Notes: a model not told the origin generated them from the letters alone. A stretch of DNA of 64,000 nucleotides from Marinobacterium rhizophilum (GCF_024397915.1 NZ_CP073347.1:3720001-3784000), one strand, 5' to 3'; counted from the stretch's first letter, positions 45,950-54,937 are shown. Translations and numbers: made by a program.

Positions 45950-46315
45950 ATGACCGCAACGCATGAAGGCCGAGCAACGCTAAAACGCCGGCGATATTCC
46001 CAAGAATTCAAAGCTTCTATCATCCTCGCCTGCCAGGACCCCGACGTCTCAATCGCCCAGGTTGCCCGCCAATTTAACCTGAATGCCAACCAAGTACAGA
46101 ACTGGATCGCCCAAGCACACAAGGATGGATCGGCACCCGAGACACCGCATTTCGTTTCGTTGCCTCTGCCTTCCAGTCCACCGAAAGAGCCGCCCATGCA
46201 GACGGGTGTGATGATCCGAATTCAGGTCCCTCGGCCAAGTGGTACCGTCGTTATTGAATGGCCTTCCGCTCAAGCTAGTGAATGCCTCGCTCTGCTCAGG
46301 GGCTTGCTGTCATGA
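45950..46315 (+). CDS. tnpA: IS66 accessory protein TnpA
   Basis: A 121-residue protein with an N-terminal helix-turn-helix (RRYSQEFKASIILACQDPD, then VSIAQVARQFNLNANQVQNWI) and a C-terminal part typical of IS66 OrfA. It overlaps tnpB by four bases (ATGA). Needed with TnpB for transposition in IS66 elements. Confidence 0.9.
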   Translation: MTATHEGRATLKRRRYSQEFKASIILACQDPDVSIAQVARQFNLNANQVQNWIAQAHKDGSAPETPHFVSLPLPSSPPKEPPMQTGVMIRIQVPRPSGTVVIEWPSAQASECLALLRGLLS

Positions 46316-46647
46316 TCCGTATTGATGAGATCTGGCTGGCGACGGAGCCGTTGGATATGCGCGCCGGTCCCGACACTGCTCTGGCGCGGGTGGTGGCGGT
46401 GTTCGGTGCGGCGCAGCCGCACTGTGCTTATCTCTTTGCCAATCGCCGCGCCAACCGCATGAAGGTGCTGGTGCACGATGGCCTGGGGATCTGGCTGGCA
46501 GCGCGGCGTTTGCACCAAGGCAAGTTCAAGTGGCCCGAAACTTGGCGCGGTCAGCGGTTGGCGCTGAACCCTGAGCAGCTCCAGGCGCTGGTGCAGGGCC
46601 TGCCGTGGCAATGGGTTGGTCCAGGCGGTGCAATAACAGTGCTGTAA
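46312..46647 (+). CDS. tnpB: IS66 accessory protein TnpB
   Basis: A 111-residue IS66 Orf2 protein starting MIRIDEIWLATEPLDMRAG at the ATGA overlap, with the family motifs AYLFANRRANRMKVLVHDG and KFKWPE. Complete and apparently intact; function in transposition is required but biochemically unclear. Confidence 0.93.
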   Translation: MIRIDEIWLATEPLDMRAGPDTALARVVAVFGAAQPHCAYLFANRRANRMKVLVHDGLGIWLAARRLHQGKFKWPETWRGQRLALNPEQLQALVQGLPWQWVGPGGAITVL

Positions 46648-46714
46648 GCGGTGCCCCGCGCAGCATAGTCGGCGGTGTGATGCTATTCGCCGTTCTGGGA
46701 ATCGCCAGAGCGAG

Positions 46715-48093
46715 GAGTTATGGTGATTTCTGGTGTACGGGGAGATAGGAGGGATGGCGTATCCTGTTGATTGATCACGACCAAGATCTCAATCAACAGA
46801 GGTGATACGCCATGACCGATTTTACCCTGAGGGCTCTTTCACAACCAGAGGCACAGGCAGTAGATCCGCTGACCGAGCTGTTGCGTGCAGGGGCACGTGA
46901 ACTGATCGCACACGCCGTCGAAGCCGAGCTTCAGGGGCTTCTGAATCAGCACGCCGAATCCCGGCTCCCAGATGGCCGCCAGGCCGTGGTTCGCAATGGC
47001 TATTTGCCTGAACGTACCGTCCAGACTGGTATCGGTGATGTCGAGATCAAGGTGCCCAAGGTGCGGGACCGAAGCGGTTCCGGGATTCGATTCAACAGCG
47101 CGCTACTGCCGCCGTACCTGAAGCGGGCCCGGAGTGTCGAGGAGTTGTTGCCCTGGCTGTACTTGAAGGGCATCTCCACTGGAGATTTTCAGGACTCACT
47201 GGCCGCGCTGCTGGGCGATCAGGCCAAGGGGCTATCGGCCAATACGATATCCCGACTCAAGAGCCAATGGCTCGAAGAGCACCAGCAATGGCGGCAACGG
47301 GACCTGGCGAACTCGCGCTATGTGTACTGGTGGGCCGACGGCGTGCACAGCAACGTCCGGATGGATGATCGCCTCTGCCTGCTGGTGATCATTGGCGTCA
47401 CCGAGCACGGCCGCAAGGAATTGGTTGCGGTTGAAGACGGCTACCGGGAGTCGACGGCAAGCTGGGAGGAGTTACTGCTGGGTCTGCGCGAGCGTGGCCT
47501 GGAAACCGCGCCGAAGCTGGCGATTGGCGATGGCGCGCTGGGGTTCTGGAAAGCGATGACCAAAACGTATCCTGCCAGCCGGCACCAGCGCTGCTGGGTA
47601 CACAAGACGGCGAATGTACTGAACAAGCTGCCCAAATCCATGCAACCCAAAGTGAAAGAAGCGCTGCACGATATCTGGATGGCCGAGACGCGTGACGCGG
47701 CCACGGTGGCATTTGATCGGACGCTGACCCGGTTCAGTAGCAAGTATCCCAAAGCCATGGATTGCCTGGCCAAGGACCGGGAAGAGCTGCTGGCGTTCTA
47801 CGACTTCCCGGCAGAACACTGGGTGCATATCCGGACCACCAACCCGATCGAATCGACTTTCGCCACGGTAAGGTTGCGCACCAAACGGACGCGTAACTGC
47901 GGCTCCAGGGACACGACGCTGGCGATGGTCTACAAGCTGTTGGAGTCGGCACAGAAAAACTGGAAACGGATCAAGGGATTTAATCTGCTGACCCTCGTGG
48001 TCAACAACGTGAAGTTCAAGGATGGTGAGCAAGTACAAGATCAATCAGACAGGAACGCCGCCTGACGTCATACACCAGATTTGACAATAACTC
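46715..48093 (+). mobile_element. IS256-type element inserted in IS66
   Basis: A 1379-base element with imperfect ends: GAGTTATGGTGATTTCTGG on the left, and on the right the reverse complement of GAGTTATTGTCAAATCTGG. It is bounded by a 9-bp target duplication, CAGAGCGAG (46706-46714 and 48094-48102). It carries one transposase. Removing it restores a palindrome upstream of tnpC, so it landed in a hairpin loop. Confidence 0.9.
46812..48065 (+). CDS. IS256 family transposase
   Basis: A 417-residue mutator-type transposase. DDE residues are visible in WWADGVHSNVRMDD, IGDGALGFWKAM and TTNPIESTFATVR, and the C-terminal KTANVLNKLPKSMQPKVK segment is typical. It appears full length and intact, preceded by AACAGAGGTGATACGCC with a ribosome site. 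Confidence 0.95.
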   Translation: MTDFTLRALSQPEAQAVDPLTELLRAGARELIAHAVEAELQGLLNQHAESRLPDGRQAVVRNGYLPERTVQTGIGDVEIKVPKVRDRSGSGIRFNSALLPPYLKRARSVEELLPWLYLKGISTGDFQDSLAALLGDQAKGLSANTISRLKSQWLEEHQQWRQRDLANSRYVYWWADGVHSNVRMDDRLCLLVIIGVTEHGRKELVAVEDGYRESTASWEELLLGLRERGLETAPKLAIGDGALGFWKAMTKTYPASRHQRCWVHKTANVLNKLPKSMQPKVKEALHDIWMAETRDAATVAFDRTLTRFSSKYPKAMDCLAKDREELLAFYDFPAEHWVHIRTTNPIESTFATVRLRTKRTRNCGSRDTTLAMVYKLLESAQKNWKRIKGFNLLTLVVNNVKFKDGEQVQDQSDRNAA

Positions 48094-48125
48094 CAGAGCG
48101 AGCGGGCTCTGGCACACTGCCGGAC

Positions 48126-49682
48126 ATGACCTCAACACCTGACCTCTCACAGCTTTCACCCGAACAACTGCGCCAGTTGGCCACTGAACTGATGGCCCGC
48201 GTTGAGCAGCAGGATCAGGTGATACAGCAGCGCGACCAAGTCATACAGCGCAGCGAGTTACGTAATCAGCAGCTGACCCATGAGCTGGCCCTGCTCAAGC
48301 GCCACAAGTATGGTCAGCGCAGTGAGCACCTCAATGTGCTTCAGATCAGCCTACTCGATGAGGTCATCAGTGCCGACATCGCCGCCATTGAGGCGGAGCT
48401 TGAACAGCTGAAAACCACGCCTGCGCCGGCGACCAAACGCCAGCCCAAACGCGCCGCCTTGCCGCCGGAACTGCCCCGTACCGAGATCCGTCATGAACCT
48501 GAGTCTGAGAACTGCGCCTGCGGCTGCCAGCTGAAACGCATCGGCGAAGACATCAGCGAAAAACTCGATTACACACCCGGCGTCTTCACGGTTGAACGCC
48601 ATATCCGCGGCAAGTGGGTCTGTGATGCCTGCGAAACCCTGACCCAGGCGCCGATGCCGGCGCACATCATCGACAAGGGCACCCCGACCACCGGTCTGCT
48701 GGCCCAGGTGATGATCGCCAAATACGCCGACCACCTGCCGTTGTATCGACAGGAGCAGATCTTTGGGCGTGCTGGTGTTGCCATCCCGCGTTCGACCCTG
48801 GCCGAGTGGATCGGCCGCTGCGGCGTGCAGTTGCAACCGCTGATCGACGCACTGCGCGAAGCCCTCCTCAAGGAGGCCGTGCTGCACGCCGACGAAACGC
48901 CGGTGCCGATGCTGGCGCCGGGCAAGAAGAAAACCCACAAGGCCTACATCTGGGCCTATGCCAGCACGCCGTACTCAGACCTGAACGCCGTGATCTACGC
49001 CTTCGCACCCGGGCGCGGCGGTCAGCATGCCCGCGACTTCCTGGGTGACTGGCAAGGCCAACTGGTCTGTGACGACTACGGCGGCTACAAGGCGAGCTTC
49101 AAGCACGGCATCACCGAGGTGGGCTGCATGGCGCTCGCCCGTCGCAAGTTCGTCGAGCTGCATGTGGCGGGCATGAGCCAGATCGCCGCTCAGGCTGTCG
49201 AGTACATCAAGCAGCTGTATGAGGTTGAGCGCGAGGCGCGGTCACTGAACAACACTGAACGGCAGGCCTTGAGACAAGCCCGTGCCCGCCCGATCGCGGA
49301 CGCACTGCATCAATGGATGCAGGCCCATCGCCTGCAAGTGCCGGATGGCACAGCGACTGCAAAGGCGCTGGACTACAGCCTCAAGCGCTGGGCCGCCCTG
49401 ACACGCTACCTGGATGAGGGGGCATTGCCGATCGACAACAACCGGGTGGAAAATCTGATCCGGCCGTGGGCGCTCGGGCGCTCGAACTGGCTGTTCGCAG
49501 GATCGCTGCGCAGTGGCCAGCGCGCTGCTGCAGTCATGAGCCTGATCCAGTCCGCCAAGCTGAATGGACATGAACCCTATGCGCATCTGAAAGACGTGCT
49601 CGCCCGACTGCCAACCCAAAAAGCGAGTGCCATCGGGGAGTTGCTGCCGCATAACTGGAAAGCGCCGGCTGGCAAGGTGTGA
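48126..49682 (+). CDS. tnpC: IS66 family transposase TnpC
   Basis: A 518-residue IS66 transposase. The N-terminus has a coiled-coil (QQDQVIQQRDQVIQRSELR), then the zinc-finger region CACGCQLKRI/CDACETL and the DDE core with LHADETPVPML, LVCDDYGGYKASF and DNNRVENLIRPWALGRSNW. The ATG at 48126 is chosen; the longer frame to 48081 would begin inside IS256. Intact, so the element may still move if its lost promoter context allows. Confidence 0.93.
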   Translation: MTSTPDLSQLSPEQLRQLATELMARVEQQDQVIQQRDQVIQRSELRNQQLTHELALLKRHKYGQRSEHLNVLQISLLDEVISADIAAIEAELEQLKTTPAPATKRQPKRAALPPELPRTEIRHEPESENCACGCQLKRIGEDISEKLDYTPGVFTVERHIRGKWVCDACETLTQAPMPAHIIDKGTPTTGLLAQVMIAKYADHLPLYRQEQIFGRAGVAIPRSTLAEWIGRCGVQLQPLIDALREALLKEAVLHADETPVPMLAPGKKKTHKAYIWAYASTPYSDLNAVIYAFAPGRGGQHARDFLGDWQGQLVCDDYGGYKASFKHGITEVGCMALARRKFVELHVAGMSQIAAQAVEYIKQLYEVEREARSLNNTERQALRQARARPIADALHQWMQAHRLQVPDGTATAKALDYSLKRWAALTRYLDEGALPIDNNRVENLIRPWALGRSNWLFAGSLRSGQRAAAVMSLIQSAKLNGHEPYAHLKDVLARLPTQKASAIGELLPHNWKAPAGKV

Positions 49683-49696
49683 TCGCCGGCCGGTTA

Positions 49697-49887
49697 CGGC
49701 GTTCCTGTCTGATTGATCTTGTACTTGCTCACCATCCTTGAACTTCACGTTGTTGACCACGAGGGTCAACAGAATAAATCCCTTGATCCGTTTCCAGTTT
49801 TTCTGTGCCGACTCCAACAGCTTGTAGACCATCGCCAGCGTCGTGTCCCTGGAGCCACAGTTACGCGTCCGCTTGGTGTGCAACACT
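49697..49887 (-). mobile_element. truncated second IS256 copy (3' end of transposase)
   Basis: About 190 bases match the last part of the IS256 transposase (47873-48062) in reverse orientation, with only five differences by eye. It begins directly at the IS66 right end, lacks its own terminal repeat, and breaks off at GCAAC on the other side. The frame encodes the C-terminal KRTRNCGSRDTTLAMVYKLL segment and then reads into IS66. Confidence 0.9.
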
Positions 49888-50452
49888 GGTCAGCAGTATC
49901 GTAAGCAGCTAAACGCGGACTCGAGGCAAAGGGTGCGCCACCTGGGTTTGGAGCTGCTTTTTTGTGGCCAGCAGCAGGCTTTTCCTCTTGGCGGCCAGAG
50001 CGATGCGATGTTCGGGTGCTATGTCGCGTGGGGTTGCTGAGGCATGTTTGTTACGCCACAGAGTTCAAGGGCTGGAGAGTTGCAGTCACAAGCTGTGGAT
50101 GACCGGAAAGCGATAGGCGGGCGCTGTATCAGCTACATGGCTTTGTAATGAGAAAATGAGAATTTTCGATCGCACATAAAAAAACGCCCCCGAACCATCC
50201 TTGGCTCGAGGGTGTAAAAGTGAGGTGCTCCTGGCATCCTTGCCGAGCTGGTTGCGTCCTTGCAACCATCAGATCCGTCTGAATCCTCATGCACACAGTA
50301 TGGACTTATATCGGGAAAGCTCTATAGGAAAAAGTCCTAAAGTCCGCTGTAGGGCTGTGAAAAGTCATTGATGATCCAGCGGGCACCGCTGTGCTAACTG
50401 GAATGGCTGAGAGTTTGTAAGCGCCGGCTGCCTAAACAGAGTGTGTGCATTC
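49888..50452. other. intergenic sequence after the IS cluster
   Basis: No convincing reading frame or RNA gene. It includes a minus-strand terminator (see 50178-50214) and short inverted repeats such as AGGA/TCCT near 50328-50340. With the adjacent DnaA-box region, about 800 bases lie between the IS scrap and the LysR gene. Confidence 0.5.
50178..50214 (-). terminator. minus-strand terminator
   Basis: On the minus strand CACCCTCGA pairs with TCGGGGGCG (a G-U and one mismatch) and is followed by CGTTTTTTT. It lies about 475 bases beyond the LysR stop, so it ends either a long 3' tail or a separate small transcript. Confidence 0.65.
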
Positions 50453-50672
50453 TGTGCATAAGATGGATGTGGATAACAAATGGCAGCGTTGATCCCGGGT
50501 TGTTGAGGCTCTGGGTACAATTGCTGATCAGAATATCACTCCCCTTGAATTACGGTGCTTGGCGACAGTTTACCGATACTTTTCATCAGGTTACTCACAG
50601 GCTTGTGCAGGCTTTTTGTGAGCAGTTATCCCCTGAATCGAGCGTCAATTTATGCACAAAGTGTTATTCACA
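50453..50672. promoter_or_regulatory. cluster of DnaA-box-like sites
   Basis: Perfect or near-perfect DnaA boxes: TGTGCATAA (50453-50461), TGTGGATAA (50468-50476), TTACTCACA (50591-50599), TTATGCACA (50650-50658) and TTATTCACA (50664-50672), plus TTATCCCCT at 50626. The first two point one way and the others the opposite way, around a more AT-rich stretch with GATCAGAATATC. It resembles an initiator-binding or titration locus. No dnaA, dnaN, gyrB or mnmG is nearby. Confidence 0.5.
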
Positions 50673-50687
50673 GACCCATCCGGGCAT

Positions 50688-51599
50688 CTACAGGGCGTTC
50701 AAATTTACGGTTTGGGCAGCGTGTGTTTCCGACAAAGGGGGCTGACCAGATGACGAGAACTGTGGACTCTCTCTGATAGTTTGCGCGAGACGCTGCGTAG
50801 CCTCGTTAGTGTCCTCTGCGACGAAGAGAGTTGTGTCGGTCTTCGGCAGCGGAGGGAGGCCTGACTCTACAATGACCATGCCGGGCTCCAGTGTTGAGCG
50901 CGGAATCACACCGATCCCTATACCTGCCCTTACCGCCGCAAGTACTCCGGCGCGGCTCTGGCTGATAAACGCAATTCGATAGGCTGTATCCGTTTGTTGT
51001 AATGCAAGGCTGGCGGAGTCCCTGTGAAAGCAGCCTTCGACGAAGACGGCGAGTGGCAGGGGGTCGCGTTCGTGAACATTGTGCACAGGCGAGCGAACCC
51101 AGACCAGTTCATCCGGGGCCAGTCGCAGACCTCCCTCGGACTGCGCCGGCATTTCCACCAGTGCGATATCCAGCTTTCCCTCGTTTAGCAGTGTTACCAG
51201 GTGTTGGGGGCGGTGATCGCAGATGACCTCCAGTTGCGCCTCGGGGTAGGACAGTACAAAGGCCTCCAGAATGGGGGTGAGGGAGCGCGTCGCGTATTGA
51301 TCGTGAGTACCCAGGCGCACCTTGCCGTTGATATCCACGTTGTGGAATGCACCCAGAATGCGATCATGCAGGTTCAGCAGCTGATAAGCATGGCCAAGCA
51401 ACTGCTCGCCTGCTGGTGTCAGTCGTACGCCATGCTGTCCGCGTACCAGCAGCTCGGTATTGACCAGGGACTCCAGTCGGCTCAGTTGCATGCTGATCGT
51501 GGAGGGTGCGCGATGCAGCTGCCCGGCGGCGGCGGTGAGGTTTAATGTCTGCGCGGTGACGGCGAAGGTGCGCAGCAGACCTATGGGTAGTTCGGGCAT
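50688..51599 (-). CDS. LysR family transcriptional regulator
   Basis: A 303-residue LysR protein starting MPELPIGLLRTFAVTAQTLN. The helix-turn-helix is NLTAAAGQLHRAPSTISMQLSR split over residues 18-40, followed by an effector domain. An upstream TTG at 51614 is possible but lacks support. It is divergent from an MFS transporter 130 bases away and very likely regulates it; a symmetrical CTAATC-A-GATTAG site lies between them. Confidence 0.88.
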   Translation of the reverse strand: MPELPIGLLRTFAVTAQTLNLTAAAGQLHRAPSTISMQLSRLESLVNTELLVRGQHGVRLTPAGEQLLGHAYQLLNLHDRILGAFHNVDINGKVRLGTHDQYATRSLTPILEAFVLSYPEAQLEVICDHRPQHLVTLLNEGKLDIALVEMPAQSEGGLRLAPDELVWVRSPVHNVHERDPLPLAVFVEGCFHRDSASLALQQTDTAYRIAFISQSRAGVLAAVRAGIGIGVIPRSTLEPGMVIVESGLPPLPKTDTTLFVAEDTNEATQRLAQTIRESPQFSSSGQPPLSETHAAQTVNLNAL

Positions 51600-51677
51600 T
51601 TCAGTTATCAACAATATTGAACGAGGTTATCAATATTTGTCGATTTACTGAATAAAGGCAAGCATCTAAGGTAGCGG

Positions 51678-51690
51678 CTAATCAGATTAG
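51678..51690. promoter_or_regulatory. candidate LysR operator
   Basis: CTAATCAGATTAG is a perfect 6+1+6 palindrome between the divergent LysR and MFS genes. Two further TTATCAA...ATATT direct repeats lie at about 51604-51640, closer to the regulator start. Confidence 0.5.
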
Positions 51691-51729
51691 TCATTACCGG
51701 GCCCCTGGGGCTGTAAGGGAGAGTGCAGC

Positions 51730-52971
51730 ATGCGCATGGCAGCAGTATTTGGCCTGAATCAGGTCGTAAGTCATGGATTTGGTGTTTTTCTGTTTGCCGC
51801 GTTGCTGCCCCTGATGCGGGAGTCTATTGCGATATCCAACTGGCAGTTGGCCAGCATAGGGGCGCTGACACAGCTGTCCTACCTCGCGGGTGCGTTGCTG
51901 CTCGGTCTCATCGGGCACCGTATTGGTACGGTTCGTCTGGCCTTGGTGACGACAAGCCTTACTACCGGCTTGTTGTTCCTGATGTCGCAGTTGCGTGATC
52001 CGTTGCACATCACCCTGGCTCTGGTGATCCTGGCGGCCAGTGCTTCGATCAGCTGGGGCACGATCGTGGAAATAATCAGCCGCTATGCCAACAAGGCCAG
52101 CTGTTCAACCACCATGTCCTGCGCTTCCAGTGGTACCGCCTGGGGCTACGGCATCAACGGTTTGCTGATACTGCTTGTCGTACCGCATCTTGGCTGGGAG
52201 AGTGGCTGGGTTATCGCAGGTGGTGTCGGCGTCCTGGCGTTGATACTGAGCTGGAATTTGTTGCGAGGGCTTGCGCCCGCCGGGGTGGCATCTTTCGATA
52301 CCGATGCAGCTAACGTAATTTCCGTTGCAGGGGCTGAGGCAATACCTGCGCGCCAGCTATTGGCCGTTATCCTGCGTGAGCGCACGGCTTTTTTTGCCTG
52401 CCTCATCTGCTGTCTGGTGGGCTTTAGTGCCATGCCATTCTCAGCCTGGCTGAACCTCTATCTCGACGAGCGAGGGCTTCCTGCAGCGTTGGGTGGCTAT
52501 ACCTGGACCGTGGTTGGCATTACAGGAATGATCGCCGGGCTTCTGATCGGGAAGCTGGCAGATCACAAAGGCCATGGCACCGCGTTTACAGTGATCTTCA
52601 GCGGCTTTGCCCTTGGGCTCCTGGCCTTCATGTTTGACCCGGCGCGCTGGGCGTTGCTGGCAGGCTTTGGCTATGGGCTGATGTACTTTCCGATGTGGGG
52701 CATTGTTGCCGGCTGGGTGAGCCAGCACTACGGCTCCACCGCAACCATGCAAATCAATGGTGTGTGCATGGTGACCTTTGGCATGGGCGGAACCCTGGGT
52801 AACCTGCTGGCGGGATACTTGCGTGAGGCAACCGGTTCACTCAGTTTGATGTATGACATCCTGACGGTGACGGCCTTGCTGCTGGTCGCGCTGGGACTGT
52901 TTATCAGACACACAGGCAAAGGCGCTGCGGTTACAGAGGGTGTCATCCCCCCGTTGTCGGATGCGGCCTGA
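51730..52971 (+). CDS. MFS transporter
   Basis: A 413-residue protein with about twelve hydrophobic segments, preceded by a GGGAGAG ribosome site. The substrate is unknown. The N-terminal half resembles the YbfB/OFA-like branch of MFS (LLGLIGHRIGTVRLALVTT in the loop 2-3 region). It is paired with the divergent LysR gene as an efflux-regulator unit. Confidence 0.85.
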   Translation: MRMAAVFGLNQVVSHGFGVFLFAALLPLMRESIAISNWQLASIGALTQLSYLAGALLLGLIGHRIGTVRLALVTTSLTTGLLFLMSQLRDPLHITLALVILAASASISWGTIVEIISRYANKASCSTTMSCASSGTAWGYGINGLLILLVVPHLGWESGWVIAGGVGVLALILSWNLLRGLAPAGVASFDTDAANVISVAGAEAIPARQLLAVILRERTAFFACLICCLVGFSAMPFSAWLNLYLDERGLPAALGGYTWTVVGITGMIAGLLIGKLADHKGHGTAFTVIFSGFALGLLAFMFDPARWALLAGFGYGLMYFPMWGIVAGWVSQHYGSTATMQINGVCMVTFGMGGTLGNLLAGYLREATGSLSLMYDILTVTALLLVALGLFIRHTGKGAAVTEGVIPPLSDAA

Positions 52972-53164
52972 TGGAACTGGCGGTATAGGGCATGAACGGG
53001 GCTTGGATCAGGTTTGTGCATTTGCAGGTAGACTGGTCTTATTAACCTGGCAGGCAAATAGGTTGCCCTCCCTATTCGCCAGTCACCCCACACTTTTCAC
53101 CATTGAAGAATGGGCGCACGTGCGTGTACGTGCTGGATTCTCTCGGGTGAAGGGATGGGGTTCG

Positions 53165-53224
53165 CATTGGCCTGCGGCCAATGATGAAACATCCCCGTTT
53201 CATGTATTAACCCGCCGGGTTAAT
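53165..53224 (-). repeat. three consecutive perfect hairpins after the LysR gene
   Basis: CATTGGCC-TGC-GGCCAATG (53165-53183), ATGAAAC-ATCCCC-GTTTCAT (53184-53203) and ATTAACCC-GCC-GGGTTAAT (53206-53224). Read on the minus strand, downstream of the LysR gene, the loops are GCA, GGGGAT and GGC. The same loop types, with other stems, recur in the array at 56.3-57.2 kb. The gap 52972-53264 has no gene. Confidence 0.75.
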
Positions 53225-53264
53225 AATGGTGATGATGAGGAGGCGATCCAGTACCATCTTTTTC

Positions 53265-54143
53265 TCACTGTTTATTAGAAAACCACTGCTCAAGGAACTC
53301 TATACACTGGACGAGTTTTGAGGGTACAAAATGTCGTGCAGGGTACAGGGCGTAGAGCGTTAGATTGGGTTTGTTAAAATCCCCCAATACTTCAACAACC
53401 TCTCCCTTTTCAAACGACTCGCGGCAAACAAAGTCCGGAATAAACCCAACGCCTTGATTTCGCTTAATCGCCTCCATCATGAAAATGGTACTGTTAACCC
53501 GCAATGTCCCTTGAATGGCGACACCGTCTTCAATGGGCCAAATATTTTTTCCCTGGAAATAACTGTATACAAAGCAGTTATGTTCTTCCAGGTCCCGCGG
53601 CAAGTTAATAGCGGGGTGGTTGTTTAAATACTCGGGCCCCACACAGACTCTGTACTTGAAACGAGTCAGTGGGCGCCCGACGTAATTCGAGTCGATTGGA
53701 CGACTGGATGCCCGAAATCCCAAATCAAAACCCTGTTCCACCAGGTCAACACTCTCATCTCCCAAGTGAATGTCTAGCTCAATGTCTGGGTAAGACTGCA
53801 TAAAATCGGCGAATAATGTTGATAAATCAACGAGGCCTAGCGCCATTGGTGCATTGATTTTCAGCTTACCACGGGGATGCTGCTGAAGGTCTTGCACAAA
53901 ATTATCTGCTTCATCAAGCCTTTCTAGTATTTCCCGTGCTCGTTGCAAATACCCCACACCCACATGTGTCAACTGTAGATTGCGTGTTGAACGATGCAGC
54001 AAGCGAGCGCCCAGTGCATCTTCAAGACGGCTGATCTCCTTGCTAATCATTGATTTGGATGAGTTTGTCTGCTCTGCCACTCGAGTGAAGCTTCCCAAAT
54101 CAGCCAGACGTACAAATAGTTGAAGCGCTCGTAGTTTATCCAT
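53265..54143 (-). CDS. LysR family regulator (CrgA-like) of the detoxification cassette
   Basis: A 292-residue LysR protein beginning MDKLRALQLFVRLADLGSFTRVAEQ with a helix-turn-helix in NSSKSMISKEISRLEDALG. The effector domain resembles the CrgA/DmlR group. Codon use is clearly more AT-rich than in the core genes. It diverges from the GST gene 185 bases away and probably controls it; a perfect inverted repeat is at 54290-54310. Confidence 0.9.
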   Translation of the reverse strand: MDKLRALQLFVRLADLGSFTRVAEQTNSSKSMISKEISRLEDALGARLLHRSTRNLQLTHVGVGYLQRAREILERLDEADNFVQDLQQHPRGKLKINAPMALGLVDLSTLFADFMQSYPDIELDIHLGDESVDLVEQGFDLGFRASSRPIDSNYVGRPLTRFKYRVCVGPEYLNNHPAINLPRDLEEHNCFVYSYFQGKNIWPIEDGVAIQGTLRVNSTIFMMEAIKRNQGVGFIPDFVCRESFEKGEVVEVLGDFNKPNLTLYALYPARHFVPSKLVQCIEFLEQWFSNKQ

Positions 54144-54289
54144 AAAGGGGTTTCATCCAAGAAAAACAAAAGATTGTTTCCATATAGAGAACAGCTGGTT
54201 TTTATTATAGTTATATATGTGCATAAACAAAAGCCCTAAGCTTTGTCATGTCGTCTTTAGTCATCGCTTCAAGCGGTACGCATACCAAC

Positions 54290-54310
54290 GATTTAATCAC
54301 TGATTAAATC
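54290..54310. promoter_or_regulatory. perfect 9-bp inverted repeat before the GST gene
   Basis: GATTTAATC and GATTAAATC separated by ACT, ending 18 bases before the GST start. This is a strong candidate operator. It lies in the leader rather than upstream of it, so it might block elongation or overlap a proximal promoter. AAACAA/TTGTTT near 54163-54180 may be a second LysR site. Confidence 0.5.
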
Positions 54311-54328
54311 AATAACGAGGGCAATACA

Positions 54329-54937
54329 ATGTACAGGCTTTACTATGTTCCCGGCGCATGCTCCCTGGCTACTCAAGTGGTTATCCACCAACTGGGTCAA
54401 GCTGTTGAAATAATTAACAAGCAGCAGGTGAGTGACTTTAACGCCATCAATCCTACCGGTATGGTTCCGGTACTTGTCGATAACGGCAAAACATTACTGG
54501 AAGGAGCGGCTGTGATGTTATACCTGCTCAATAAACATCAGAATACCATGCTGCCTTCCGCAGGCGCGGCTCGTGAACAAGCAATTCAAGATATTATGTT
54601 TTCCAATGCCACGATGCATCCGGCCTATGGCCGTTTATTTTTTATCGATCAGTACATTGCCGATGAGAAAGTCAAACAATCATCCTTCGAGGCGGCGGCT
54701 CAGGCTATTACCAGTCTATGGCAGGTCGTGGAGCAGCAACTGGCTACGCAAGATTTTCTTGGCGGTGATCAGCCTTCGGCTGCTGATATTATGCTGACGG
54801 TATATTCCCGCTGGGGAGCAAGCTTTCCCGTCGAGATCCCGTTGGGGCATAACACCAGGAAAATGGTGGATGCGGTACAGGCAATGACCAGCTTTCAACG
54901 TGCTCTTACTGCCGAACAGCGCCAATCAGCGGCTTAG
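54329..54937 (+). CDS. glutathione S-transferase family protein
   Basis: A 202-residue GST. The thioredoxin-like N-terminal half starts YRLYYVPGACSLATQVVIHQ (Ser/Cys-type active-site start as in beta-class GST) and contains NPTGMVPVLVDNGKTLLEGAAVM with the cis-Pro and the glutathione-binding E-G-A. The helical C-terminal half is complete. It conjugates or reduces electrophiles with glutathione. First gene of a four-gene AT-richer cassette. Confidence 0.9.
   Translation: MYRLYYVPGACSLATQVVIHQLGQAVEIINKQQVSDFNAINPTGMVPVLVDNGKTLLEGAAVMLYLLNKHQNTMLPSAGAAREQAIQDIMFSNATMHPAYGRLFFIDQYIADEKVKQSSFEAAAQAITSLWQVVEQQLATQDFLGGDQPSAADIMLTVYSRWGASFPVEIPLGHNTRKMVDAVQAMTSFQRALTAEQRQSAA

Larger units (their letters stand above)
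45866..49697 (+). mobile_element. IS66-type element, interrupted by an IS256-type element
   Basis: The left end GTAACCGTCCGG (45866) and right end CCGGCCGGTTAC (ending 49697) are inverted repeats of the IS66 kind. Inside are tnpA, tnpB and tnpC in order. An IS256-type element splits tnpB from tnpC. The eight bases before the left end (CAAAAAAG) are not repeated after the right end, so one flank has been rearranged. Confidence 0.88.

Noticed and set aside
50453..50672. Definite chromosomal origin
   Set aside because: Box cluster alone is not enough; typical origin neighbours are absent, so it is kept only as a candidate DnaA-binding locus.
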